Part shown: positions 16,469 through 24,621 of the stretch, in pieces
How the letters are laid out: each line of letters opens with the position of its first letter
Position numbering within the stretch: position 1 is the first letter of the stretch
DNA from: Aureispira sp. CCB-QB1
GTDB lineage: Bacteria; Bacteroidota; Bacteroidia; Chitinophagales; Saprospiraceae
Direction: 5' to 3'
DNA length: 33,658 bases
Assembly (NCBI GenBank): GCA_945870185.1
Contig: CAMBRK010000048.1
Location: 1 to 33,658, forward strand
Program-made: the position numbers and the translations under genes
Notes under the pieces: generated by a model
What the model was told of the DNA's origin: nothing
Database searches by the model: none
The model's input: the letters and a program-made list of their open reading frames with translations, nothing else

Positions 16469-17593
16469 ATGAACAAAGGAATTTTTATTTTTATTTTTGG
16501 TTTGGTTTTGTTTTTTATTTTACCTACTTGGGCTCAGACCAATCTTACGGGTACATTGCAGCACAATGGAGTCTCCAGAAATTATAGGTTGCATTTGCCA
16601 CCAGGATTTGATAAAAATAAGGCAATTCCATTAGTTTTTAATCTCCACGGTTTTACGTCCAATGCTGCTCAACAAGAGATATACTCCGGAATGAATGCCG
16701 TATCTGACAAGGAAGGTTTTGCAGTGTGCTATCCCAATGGTATCGGTGCAGCTTGGAATGTAGGATGGAACTTCGGCAGTACCGCAGATGATGTCGGATT
16801 CATATCTGCATTGATAGATGATTTGCATACCAAATATGGTTTTAATCTCAAAAAGATCTATTCCTGCGGCATGTCCAATGGTGGATTTATGTCTTATAGA
16901 CTAGCATGCGAACTCAATAATAAAATTACCGCTATCGCTTCTGTAACAGGTAGTATGGTGAAGCAGGCATTAGATAAATGTGACCCTAAACGTCCAGTTC
17001 CTATAATGGAAATCCATGGTACAGCTGATGCAGTAGTCAGTTATACAGGAACTCAAGGTATCTCAGAGTCTATTGATAAAATTCTCACATTTTGGAGAAA
17101 AAATAATGGATGTGATGATGATAAAACCATAGAACAAGTTCCTGATATCGTTGCAGATAATACTACATCGGAAAAATGGACTTTCAAAAATTGTGCAAAT
17201 GGATATGACGTAGTCCATTTTAAAGTCAATAATGGAGCACATACTTGGCCAGGTTCAGCTATCAATAATGGGGTGACTAGTCAGGATTTTAAAGCCAGCG
17301 ATGAAATATGGAAGTTTTTTAATCGTTTTGAATTGACAACAACTTCTGACATTTCGGATTTAACGACTTTGAATGCTACTATACAGCCAAATCCAGCTTT
17401 TTCTGACATTCAAATCATAAATGCCAATCAGCATCAAATCTCGATTTTTGATATCAATGGTCGAATTGTATATCAGGAATGGTCATCACAAGATCAACAT
17501 GTAGTGTCATTAAATAGCTGGCAAGCAGGAGTTTACACTGTTAAATTGACCAACGGAAAAACGATCCAATCATTTAAATTTGTTAAAATATAA
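16469..17593 (+). CDS. Secreted PHB-depolymerase/feruloyl-esterase-like hydrolase with T9SS sorting domain
   Basis: The 374-residue precursor has a signal peptide (ending PTWAQ, about residue 23), an alpha/beta-hydrolase domain (25-290) and a T9SS type A C-terminal sorting domain (302-374: ATIQPNPAF, IFDINGRIV, GVYTVKLTNG). The hydrolase part matches the LpqC/PHB-depolymerase esterase family: oxyanion region FNLHGFTSN, nucleophile Ser136 in GMSNGG, likely acid Asp187 in HGTADAV and His258 in GAHTWPG. It should be exported across the outer membrane and attached to or released from the surface, where it would hydrolyse an ester polymer or hemicellulose ester; the substrate is not known. ATG 16469 is chosen for the signal peptide and the -7 element. 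The desaturase gene starts 12 bases downstream. Confidence 0.9.
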   Translation: MNKGIFIFIFGLVLFFILPTWAQTNLTGTLQHNGVSRNYRLHLPPGFDKNKAIPLVFNLHGFTSNAAQQEIYSGMNAVSDKEGFAVCYPNGIGAAWNVGWNFGSTADDVGFISALIDDLHTKYGFNLKKIYSCGMSNGGFMSYRLACELNNKITAIASVTGSMVKQALDKCDPKRPVPIMEIHGTADAVVSYTGTQGISESIDKILTFWRKNNGCDDDKTIEQVPDIVADNTTSEKWTFKNCANGYDVVHFKVNNGAHTWPGSAINNGVTSQDFKASDEIWKFFNRFELTTTSDISDLTTLNATIQPNPAFSDIQIINANQHQISIFDINGRIVYQEWSSQDQHVVSLNSWQAGVYTVKLTNGKTIQSFKFVKI

Positions 17594-17605
17594 TTTTTGA
17601 CGAAT

Positions 17606-18868
17606 ATGGAACAATATGCTCAGATACTCAATTATGCCATTCCATTTTTTCTTGTATTCATAGCTATCGAGTATAGCGCAAGTTGTTTTATGGATTTCAA
17701 AGTCAATCGTTTATTTGATACCATATCTAGCTTGAGTTCAGGCTTGACCAATGTGATCAAAGATGTTTTGGGATTGAGTATCGTCATTGTAAGTTATGAT
17801 TGGTTTGTAAGCCATTTTGCCTTGATTCAGATCCAAACTACTTGGTTGCTTTACGTATTGGCTTTTATAGGCATTGATTTTGCAGGATACTGGATACATC
17901 GATGGAGTCATGAGATTAATTTGTTTTGGAATCGTCATGTCATTCATCATAGTAGTGAAGAGTATAATCTTTCTTGCGCACTCAGACAATCTGTGTCTGA
18001 AATTTTCGCCATTTTTACCTTTACTTTTATCCCATTGGCTTTGCTAGGTGTTCCCACCCCAGTCATTGCTGTAGTAGGTCCTATCCAATTGTTTGCTCAG
18101 TTTTGGTACCACACCAGACTCATTGGCAATATGGGTGTTTTAGAATATTTTCTGGTCACGCCATCGCACCATCGGGTACATCATGCCATAAATCCGATTT
18201 ATATGGACAAAAACTATAGTCAAATATTTATCATTTGGGATCGATTATTTGGGACTTTTCAAAAAGAACTTGCCAGCGAACCTGCCGTTTATGGTATAAA
18301 CAGGGCTGCGCATACGTGGAATCCGTGGATTATCAATTATCAACATCTTTGGTTACTGTTTAAAGATGCATGGAGAACGGCTTCCTGGTGGGACAAAGTT
18401 AGGATTTGGTTTATGCCTACCGGTTGGAGACCGAAAGATGTAGAAGCTATGTTTCCGGTAAGCTACACAAAAGATATTTACAACAGACCCAAATACGAGA
18501 CACAAGCATCAGTTTTTTTTCAATATTGGTCCTTTTTTCAACTGGTAATTACCTTATTGTTTATGATGTTTCTGTTTAATAATATTGGCGAAATTCGATT
18601 CGATATAGTGCTTTTATATGGAGCATTTCTTTTTGTTTCTGTTTTTGCATATACCAGTCTGATGGATGGAGATTTAGCTGGTGTGATAGCCGAGCTTATT
18701 AGATTTGGGTTGGCCATGTTGTTATTTTATTTCAGTGATTTCACTTGGTTTGGAATAGACGCTGTCATTTCAGGCGGTTCTTTTATAGTATTGGGTTATT
18801 TGATCCTTTCGTTGACGTTGAGTTTGTTTTTTTACTTTGGTGATAGGCCGGTGGCGGTTTTGGAGTAG
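17606..18868 (+). CDS. Sterol desaturase / fatty acid hydroxylase family membrane protein
   Basis: The 420-residue polytopic membrane protein carries the three histidine clusters of the fatty acid hydroxylase superfamily: HRWSH (98-102), HVIHH (111-115) and HHRVHH (188-193). These bind a di-iron centre that inserts oxygen into lipid C-H bonds. Helices flank the clusters, and a further set of helices follows from about residue 300, as in the longer Bacteroidota forms related to alkylglycerol monooxygenase; the lipid substrate cannot be told. ATG 17606 is preferred over an in-frame TTG at 17597. It lies 12 bases after the esterase stop, so the two are probably co-transcribed, though a functional link is not evident. 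Confidence 0.92.
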   Translation: MEQYAQILNYAIPFFLVFIAIEYSASCFMDFKVNRLFDTISSLSSGLTNVIKDVLGLSIVIVSYDWFVSHFALIQIQTTWLLYVLAFIGIDFAGYWIHRWSHEINLFWNRHVIHHSSEEYNLSCALRQSVSEIFAIFTFTFIPLALLGVPTPVIAVVGPIQLFAQFWYHTRLIGNMGVLEYFLVTPSHHRVHHAINPIYMDKNYSQIFIIWDRLFGTFQKELASEPAVYGINRAAHTWNPWIINYQHLWLLFKDAWRTASWWDKVRIWFMPTGWRPKDVEAMFPVSYTKDIYNRPKYETQASVFFQYWSFFQLVITLLFMMFLFNNIGEIRFDIVLLYGAFLFVSVFAYTSLMDGDLAGVIAELIRFGLAMLLFYFSDFTWFGIDAVISGGSFIVLGYLILSLTLSLFFYFGDRPVAVLE

Positions 18869-18965
18869 AGACCTTATTAGCTGAAAAATACAAAAATTAT
18901 TATGAATTTATTACAATGTATAGATAAGATTCAGGTTAATGTTTTTATGAAAATGGAAATAAAGT

Positions 18966-20065
18966 ATGAGTAATCTAATCGGTGACTTATAATATAACGA
19001 TTGGCTTATTACACTAAAAGAAAATGTAAGAAAGTCTCAAATTAAAGCATCTTTATCCATAAATAAAGAATTATTGATGCTTTATTTAGATTTTGGTATT
19101 CAAATCATCACTAAGCAAAAAACGACAAATTGGGGAAGCAACTTCATAGGAAAATTGAGCCAAGATCTGCAAAAAGAATTTCCTTTGATGTCTGGATTTT
19201 CAAAACGAAATCTTGAATTAATCAGACAATGGACGTTATTTTATTTTTCAAATACGAATCATTTTGTTTCACAATTACAAGAGACTACCTTTACAAATGC
19301 GAAACAACTTGCTTCGCAATTACAACTATCTAACAATGAAATATTTTTTAGCATTCCTTGGGGACATCATATTCTAATCATTCAAAAAATAAAAGAACTG
19401 CAAGGAGCATGTTTTTATATTGAAAAAACATTGGAGAACAATTGGAGTAGAGCGGTACTCGAATATCAAATTGAAACAAACCTTTATCTCAGACAGGGAA
19501 GAGCCATCAATAATTTTAAAATTACTTTGCCAGAAACACAGGGTGATTTGGCAAGAGCATTGCTTAAAGATCCTTACCATTTTGAATTTATAGAACTTTC
19601 AGAATCATCAAAAGAAAGAGAACTAGAACAGAAATTAACGCAACATATTTCTCAATTTTTACTTGAACTGGGTAAAGGCTTTGCTTATTTGGGTAAACAA
19701 TTCTTGCTTAGAATTGGAAATAAAGAATATCGTACCGATTTACTTTTTTTCACACCAAACTAAAATGTTATATTGTAATAGAACTAAAAGTGGATGAGTT
19801 TCAACCGGAATATATTGGAAAACTTAATTTTTATATTTCAGCAATTAATGAGTTGGTAAAAGATGAATCTGATAACCCAACTATTGGGATCTTACTTTGT
19901 AAAAACAAAGATGATTATGAAGTAGAGTTTGCGCTAAAAGATGTTAATAAACCAATTGGTGTAAGCGAATACCGATATACTGAACTTCCCGAAAATATCA
20001 AATTGGGCTTACAAAGTTTGGAGCAATTAACCAAAGAATTAAAAACTATAAATGCAAGTTATTAA
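18966..20065 (+). pseudogene. Broken DUF1016 (YhcG-type) PD-(D/E)XK nuclease gene
   Basis: Joining three open pieces gives a near full-length DUF1016 protein of about 366 residues. The start MSNLIGDL is followed by an in-frame TAA at 18990, then YNDWLITLKENVRKSQ continues in frame into the N-terminal winged-helix-like domain (GFSKRNLELIRQW). At 19744-19750 a run of seven T ends the frame at DLLFF; one more T would restore the expected HTKLKCYIVIELKVDEF, which carries the nuclease E-x-K motif (IELK), and then GKLNFY, GILLCKNKDDYEVEFAL and PIGVSEYR. So there is one nonsense codon and one single-base frameshift. Family members are found near restriction and defence genes. A homopolymer sequencing error could explain the frameshift but not the nonsense codon. 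Confidence 0.85.
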
Positions 20066-20112
20066 TAAAAGATCCAATATAACCACACTTTTCCATACCT
20101 TTGCCATCCTTA

Positions 20113-20186
20113 CGGGACGTAGCGCAGCCTGGTAGCGCACTAGCATGGGGTGCTAGGGGTCGCTGGTTCGAATCCAGTCGTCCCGA
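20113..20186 (+). tRNA. tRNA-Pro (anticodon GGG)
   Basis: A complete cloverleaf can be drawn. The acceptor stem is CGGGACG (20113-20119) with CGTCCCG (20179-20185) and discriminator A. The D arm is GCGC/GCGC with loop AGCCTGGTA. The anticodon arm is CTAGC/GCTAG with loop ATGGGGT, giving anticodon GGG at 20147-20149. The variable loop is GGGTC and the T arm GCTGG-TTCGAAT-CCAGT. CCA is not encoded. A 6-bp hairpin (ACATTC/GAATGT, 20186-20201) directly abuts the 3' end. Confidence 0.95.
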
Positions 20187-20201
20187 CATTCTTTCGAATG
20201 T

Positions 20202-20552
20202 TTGGTTTGAACATATTTTGAAAAAAAATATATAAATAAATTTCCACATATTATATTTTTTATTTAGATGTGTCTACTTCCAAAATTGTCAAAATCTCAC
20301 CTTATTTAAGGTGTTTGAATTACTGGAAGATTTTATGTTAAATGAATCTATGAAAAGCTATATTGATGGATTTATCAATGGGTTAGGATGAGTCAATGCT
20401 CCATTTTGTCATAATTATTTTATAAAATAATGAGTCAAATGAATACGCGATAATTTAAATTGAAATTAATTATCCACACTTTTTTATAGTTATCCACAGT
20501 GTTTTTTACAGCGAGGTTTATACTATTAAAATTTGAATTGTAAAAATTAACT
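20202..20552. other. Palindrome-rich, AT-rich region upstream of dnaB
   Basis: No gene is seen. It holds a hairpin CACCTTA-TT-TAAGGTG (20298-20313), a perfect 18-bp AT palindrome (20414-20431, ATTATTTTA and its complement), and two perfect DnaA boxes at 20470-20498. This density of palindromes and DnaA sites directly before the replicative helicase gene suggests a replication-linked control region. Confidence 0.5.
20470..20498 (+). promoter_or_regulatory. Two DnaA boxes in direct repeat
   Basis: TTATCCACA occurs at 20470-20478 and again at 20490-20498, both perfect matches to the DnaA-box consensus TTATnCACA, in the same orientation and 20 bp apart (about two helical turns). They end 55 bases before the dnaB -7 element. 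DnaA control of dnaB, or part of an origin, are both possible. Confidence 0.65.
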
Positions 20553-20560
20553 TACCTTTG
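20533..20560 (+). promoter_or_regulatory. Promoter of dnaB
   Basis: TTG at 20533-20535 and TACCTTTG at 20553-20560 are separated by 17 bases, matching the Bacteroidota -33 (TTG) and -7 (TAnnTTTG) elements at the short end of the usual spacing. The dnaB ATG is 34 bases downstream. Confidence 0.6.
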
Positions 20561-20594
20561 CTATTATTTATTTTCATAATACGTTTTAAAACTT

Positions 20595-22148
20595 ATGGCA
20601 GATTTTCCCAATACGCTCAAGGCAATTAGCAATAAACTCACAGCGAGCAAAGGAGATTCTGAGTTAATTTATGGAAGGGTACAGCCCCAAGCGATACCTT
20701 TGGAAGAAGCAGTGCTGGGTGCTATTATGATAGATAAAGATGGTTTTCCTTCTATCATTGAAATTTTAAGAAAGGAGAGTTTTTATCTCGAAAAAAATCA
20801 GACTATTTTCCAATTAATGTCGGAACTATTTGGTAAGTCCCAGCCTATAGATTTGCTGACCGTACATGAATCGCTTAAAAAATCAGGGCACCTAGAAAAA
20901 GTAGGAGGTATTAGCTACCTAATGGATCTCACCAATAAAGTAGGATCTGCTGCTAATATCGAGTTTCATGCTAGAATCATAGCTCAAAAATATATCCAAA
21001 GAGAACTCATCAGAGTCAGCACCCAGATTATTCACGACTCTTTTGAAGATACCAAAGACGTCCTTGAGCTTTTGGACGAAGCTGAGCGTGGATTATATGA
21101 AATTTCAGACCAGAACTTAAATACAGGATACGAATCTTTGGCATCATTGGCCGTTAAGGCACAAAAAGAAATAGAAGCCACCAGTCAGAAAGGCTCAGAA
21201 ATGACAGGTGTTACTACCGGTTTCGTAGAATTGGATAAAATGACCAACGGGTGGCAACCTTCAGACCTGATCATCATGGCGGCTCGTCCGGGTATGGGTA
21301 AGACTGCATTTACATTGTCATTGGCCAAAAATGCTGCAGAAGCTGGTAGAGGTATTGCTTTCTTTTCATTGGAGATGGCCAGTGTGCAGCTTGTACAAAG
21401 GTTGATTTCCATGGAAGCTGAGATCAATTCTAGCAAACTCCGCAACGGGCAGATGGAAGAGTACGAATGGCGAAAGCTACACGCTGCAGTCGATAAGTTG
21501 TCGCAAGTACCCATTTATATAGATGATACACCCGGAATTAACATTTTCGAATTGAGAGCCAAATGTCGTCGACTCAAGCAAAATCACAATATCAGCATGA
21601 TCGTGATTGACTACCTACAATTGATGGCAGGTCCGCCCAATGGTAAAAATGGAAACCGTGAGCAAGAGATTTCATCAATCTCTAGATCTTTAAAAGGTTT
21701 GGCTAAAGAATTGCATGTACCTGTGATTGCGCTTTCGCAGTTGTCTCGTGCGGTCGAAAGTCGAGGTGGTGAGAAGCGACCGCAACTCTCCGACTTGAGG
21801 GAATCGGGAGCTATAGAGCAAGATGCAGATATCGTGACCTTTATCTATAGACCAGGATATTATGGAGTAGGAGAGGGCGAATTAGATACTCCCAATGACC
21901 TGACTGAAATCATATTGGCCAAGCATCGTAACGGTGGATTAGGTACAGTGAATCTTAGATTTGTACCCCATTTTGTAAAATTTGAAGATCCAGGAGAAGG
22001 TGGATTTAATAATGATCTCAACGATGTCTTTAATGTAAATCCATTTGGTAGTGGAGGCATCATTACGAGACCATCTAAGATGAATGCCGATTTGGACTCT
22101 GGAGATATTAATATTGCACCATCTGGACTGGACGAAATTCCTTTTTAA
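20595..22148 (+). CDS. dnaB: Replicative DNA helicase
   Basis: DnaB is the hexameric helicase that unwinds DNA at the replication fork. The N-terminal domain (about 30-170) includes IPLEEAVLGAIMID. The RecA-like ATPase domain has Walker A ARPGMGKTA (230-238), FSLEM (257-261), Walker B IVIDYLQLM (336-344), LSQLSRAVE (380-388) and the C-terminal signature RPQLSDLRESGAIEQDAD (395-412), then KHRNGG. There is no intein, and 517 residues is normal for Bacteroidota. It is preceded by a clear promoter and two DnaA boxes, and the pseudouridine-synthase-like gene follows after 9 bases. Confidence 0.97.
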   Translation: MADFPNTLKAISNKLTASKGDSELIYGRVQPQAIPLEEAVLGAIMIDKDGFPSIIEILRKESFYLEKNQTIFQLMSELFGKSQPIDLLTVHESLKKSGHLEKVGGISYLMDLTNKVGSAANIEFHARIIAQKYIQRELIRVSTQIIHDSFEDTKDVLELLDEAERGLYEISDQNLNTGYESLASLAVKAQKEIEATSQKGSEMTGVTTGFVELDKMTNGWQPSDLIIMAARPGMGKTAFTLSLAKNAAEAGRGIAFFSLEMASVQLVQRLISMEAEINSSKLRNGQMEEYEWRKLHAAVDKLSQVPIYIDDTPGINIFELRAKCRRLKQNHNISMIVIDYLQLMAGPPNGKNGNREQEISSISRSLKGLAKELHVPVIALSQLSRAVESRGGEKRPQLSDLRESGAIEQDADIVTFIYRPGYYGVGEGELDTPNDLTEIILAKHRNGGLGTVNLRFVPHFVKFEDPGEGGFNNDLNDVFNVNPFGSGGIITRPSKMNADLDSGDINIAPSGLDEIPF

Positions 22149-22157
22149 TATGGAATC

Positions 22158-22880
22158 ATGAGTGAAGATAGTGGCGTATTGAGATTGAATAAATACCTTT
22201 CCCAAGCAGGTTGTGGTACTAGAAAGGAAACGGTGGAGCTGATCAAAAAAGGTTTAGTTACCGTAAATGATGCTGTTGTAAAGGAGCCATTTTACGAAGT
22301 GAAACTTACCGATGTTATCAAGCTGCGAAATAAAGTGATTGTACCCAAAGTCTCCTACGTATACGCGTTGATCAATAAATCGCAAAGATCTTCGGTTTTT
22401 GCAGATGAAAAAAATAACGCCCCATCGCTTCAGGATTTGACCAAAAAGTGGCATGACTCATCACTGCAACCTATAAATCATCCTACAGAGCAATGTTGTG
22501 GTCTGGTAGTGATGACTAATGATACACAGCTCATTTCAAAATTGAAAACGTCAGGACATAAGATTAAGTCTGTGTATGAAATTACTCTGGATACGGATAC
22601 CGAACAAGAAGTATTACATAAGTTAATAACACAAACCCAAGAACAAGGCTTAAGGGTTTTAGGTTTGGGTTTTCCTGATGCAAGCCAAAAAACTATTTTA
22701 GGATTAGAATTGATGGGAGGGAGTTTTGCAGATGTGTATGCGTTGTTTCAAAGGCACGATTTGAAAATCAATAAAGTGGATTGTACCTTTTACGGAGGAT
22801 TGACCAAAAAAGATTTAAAACGTGGTTGGTCTAGATTGCTTACTGAAAAGGAAGAAGTGTTTATCAAGCATTTTAGTTGA
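22158..22880 (+). CDS. RsuA/RluB-family pseudouridine synthase homologue lacking the catalytic Asp
   Basis: An N-terminal S4 RNA-binding domain (LRLNKYLSQAGCGTRKETVELIKKGLVTVN, read as 8-37 in two parts) is followed by a domain with the RsuA/RluB order of motifs. Where family enzymes read VGRLD-K-D-T-T-GLLLLTND, this protein reads INHPT-E-Q-C-C-GLVVMTND (106-122): the catalytic Asp is Thr110 and the preceding Arg is His108. The later conserved Tyr (KSVYEI, Tyr140) is kept. The protein is therefore unlikely to isomerise uridine and may act as an RNA- or ribosome-binding factor. It begins 9 bases after dnaB, with which it is probably co-transcribed, and converges on the MerR gene with 12 bases between stops. 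Confidence 0.82.
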   Translation: MSEDSGVLRLNKYLSQAGCGTRKETVELIKKGLVTVNDAVVKEPFYEVKLTDVIKLRNKVIVPKVSYVYALINKSQRSSVFADEKNNAPSLQDLTKKWHDSSLQPINHPTEQCCGLVVMTNDTQLISKLKTSGHKIKSVYEITLDTDTEQEVLHKLITQTQEQGLRVLGLGFPDASQKTILGLELMGGSFADVYALFQRHDLKINKVDCTFYGGLTKKDLKRGWSRLLTEKEEVFIKHFS

Positions 22881-22892
22881 TATAAGTTATCA

Positions 22893-23222
22893 TCACAAAT
22901 TATCTCTCATATCTTTAGCTTTTCTCTTTAGTTCTTTCAGACGCTTGAGCAATAGGCCCATTTCTTTTTTTTCGGCTTTACGGCTTTCCAGTTCTTTTTT
23001 GGCACCATCTATAGTAAAGCCTTTTTCTTTGACTAGATGATAAATTTGCTGTAAAATTTCGATGTCCTTTGCAGTGAATTTTCTTTCTCCCTTACTGTTT
23101 TTAGCAGGATGCAATACTGGAAATTCTGTCTCCCAATATCTAATGACAGAAGCAGCCACATGGAACATATCAGCTACTTCACCAATACTATAGTATAGTT
23201 TTGTTAACTGCGGGAGTTGCAT
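22893..23222 (-). CDS. MerR family transcriptional regulator
   Basis: The 109-residue protein starts with a MerR-type winged helix: LYYSIGEVADMFHVAASVIRYWE (9-31, read in pieces), then the FPVLHPAKNSKGERKFT wing and DIEILQQIYHLVKEKGFTIDGAKK. The C-terminus is a short basic coiled coil. There is no effector-binding domain, as in the small Bacteroidota MerR proteins often called stress regulators; the target genes are not known. It has its own promoter (23241-23268) and no close operon partner. Confidence 0.9.
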   Translation of the reverse strand: MQLPQLTKLYYSIGEVADMFHVAASVIRYWETEFPVLHPAKNSKGERKFTAKDIEILQQIYHLVKEKGFTIDGAKKELESRKAEKKEMGLLLKRLKELKRKAKDMRDNL

Positions 23223-23240
23223 AGGTTATACATATGGGTT

Positions 23241-23268
23241 CAAAATTATTTATAAAAAATACTAACAA
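23241..23268 (-). promoter_or_regulatory. Promoter of the MerR gene
   Basis: On the minus strand, TAATTTTG (plus coordinates 23241-23248) matches TAnnTTTG and a TTG (23266-23268) lies 17 bases upstream of it, the same arrangement as for dnaB. The ATG at 23222 follows 18 bases after the -7 element. Confidence 0.6.
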
Positions 23269-23305
23269 ATCGCTTCTTTAAAGGTTTTGTGTGCGCTTAA
23301 AGTCA

Positions 23306-24340
23306 TCAAAACAGTAAAAAGCTGACCATACCTGTAGTGAAGATAAAAAACAGATTAATAATCAAATAAATACAAGCTATAATGATGGCCTTTAGGGATG
23401 TCTTTACTAAAGATTGCCCATAATATTTATAGAGTGAAATGAAAAATAAAGTGGTAGGTACTACAAAAAAATTTATACCTAAATCTATTTCTGTGTTATT
23501 ATTTTCTTGACTTATGATTTTATCCGACAAAAATATTACTATCGTGTTGGCCAAAAAAGCACAGGAGTGCACATTCATCAGGAAAATCAGATGCTCTACG
23601 TATAGAGATTTTCTTCGTCTATACAACAATTTAAAAAATCCCGCTAAAATCAAAAGAGCCAATAAGATAGCCCAAATCAAATTGCCTAATACGTACCTGA
23701 TCGTTTTATCTGAGTCTTTATAAGAACGTACCAGTTGTTTCGCAATCAATTTATCAATGTAGTTATCATACCCATATTTTTTGTAGATACTGTCAATAGA
23801 TAACTCTATGATATCTTTAGAAGTAAAATGAAAATCTGTTTCATTAAAATTAAAGTTAGTAACAGTATCATTTTCTATCAATAAACCACTTTTAAAAAGG
23901 GTAGTATCTAGTTGTACTAATAGATTTTTGTATTGTATAGTGTCTATCTTTTGTTTTAACTCTGTATAATTGGTGAATAACACGTTTTTTTCATATTCAG
24001 TGTATAATTCTTTGGTGATTTGGCCTGAACTCAGATCAAATGAAGAGATCAATACACCAAAATGAAAGACTATAGCTACCAGAAACACTCTCATGGGATT
24101 TAAAAATGAAGTCCTTTTTCCTTGTACATAAAACTCAGTCAGTTTCCAAGGTGCCCAAATATATTTTAATGTATTGAACGCAGAACCATCCAAATTGGTA
24201 AGTGAATTCCAAAAGTTAGACAGTAACTCTCCCAATGACAGTACATGAGCGTTGGTCTTTTGTCCACAGGAAGGGCAAAATGGATCATGATCTTCAAATT
24301 CGTGACCACAATTCAGGCAATGATTTGAGTTGACTTCCAT
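23306..24340 (-). CDS. DUF3667 family membrane protein with N-terminal zinc ribbon
   Basis: The 344-residue protein begins with a zinc ribbon (CLNCGHEF ... FCPSCGQK, Cys8, 11, 22, 25). DUF3667-type features follow: LGELLSNFWNSLTNLDGSAFNTLK, then a first membrane helix after the SFLNPMRVFLVAIVFHF segment, a long periplasmic-like loop, and about four helices from residue 215 onward. The family is common in Bacteroidota and has no established function. It has a good -7 element upstream at 24358-24365 and no close neighbour on its strand. Confidence 0.85.
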   Translation of the reverse strand: MEVNSNHCLNCGHEFEDHDPFCPSCGQKTNAHVLSLGELLSNFWNSLTNLDGSAFNTLKYIWAPWKLTEFYVQGKRTSFLNPMRVFLVAIVFHFGVLISSFDLSSGQITKELYTEYEKNVLFTNYTELKQKIDTIQYKNLLVQLDTTLFKSGLLIENDTVTNFNFNETDFHFTSKDIIELSIDSIYKKYGYDNYIDKLIAKQLVRSYKDSDKTIRYVLGNLIWAILLALLILAGFFKLLYRRRKSLYVEHLIFLMNVHSCAFLANTIVIFLSDKIISQENNNTEIDLGINFFVVPTTLFFISLYKYYGQSLVKTSLKAIIIACIYLIINLFFIFTTGMVSFLLF

Positions 24341-24357
24341 ATTGATTATTAATAGAC

Positions 24358-24365
24358 CAAAGATA
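24358..24365 (-). promoter_or_regulatory. Bacteroidota -7 promoter element for the DUF3667 gene
   Basis: Read on the minus strand this is TATCTTTG, a perfect TAnnTTTG match and identical to the tatC element. It ends 17 bases before the ATG at 24340. Confidence 0.55.
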
Positions 24366-24411
24366 TATAATTCTTATGTAATTATTTATAAATATGTATT
24401 CGTACCTAAAT

Positions 24412-24427
24412 TAACCCTTTTGGGGTA
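24412..24427. promoter_or_regulatory. TAACCC-TTTT-GGGGTA near-palindrome upstream of giant T9SS gene
   Basis: This 16-mer starts TA and ends GGGTA like the one at 16104-16119 and matches it at 12 of 16 positions. It sits in the otherwise gene-free 280-base gap between the DUF3667 gene and the giant gene, about 195 bases before its preferred ATG. A shared regulator is possible but unproven. Confidence 0.3.
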
Positions 24428-24621
24428 AATAATATATTATAAATTGGTATAATGTTTGCACTATTTAAACATGTTATTTTATTATTTCAGATATAAATAC
24501 AAATATGATGTTAAGTAATAGTAAATCAATTAATTATAAATTGTATAATTTTTTATTAATATATTATTTAATGTCTAAAAAGCAAATATTTCAATTCTTT
24601 TCTTTCGTAAAACACAAAAAA

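Noticed and set aside
20046-20249. Minus-strand 67-residue open frame across the tRNA gene
   Set aside because: It is the antisense reading of tRNA-Pro, a common false gene.
24505-24621. Upstream ATG start for the giant T9SS protein
   Set aside because: It would place 39 extra residues before a clear signal peptide starting at 24622.
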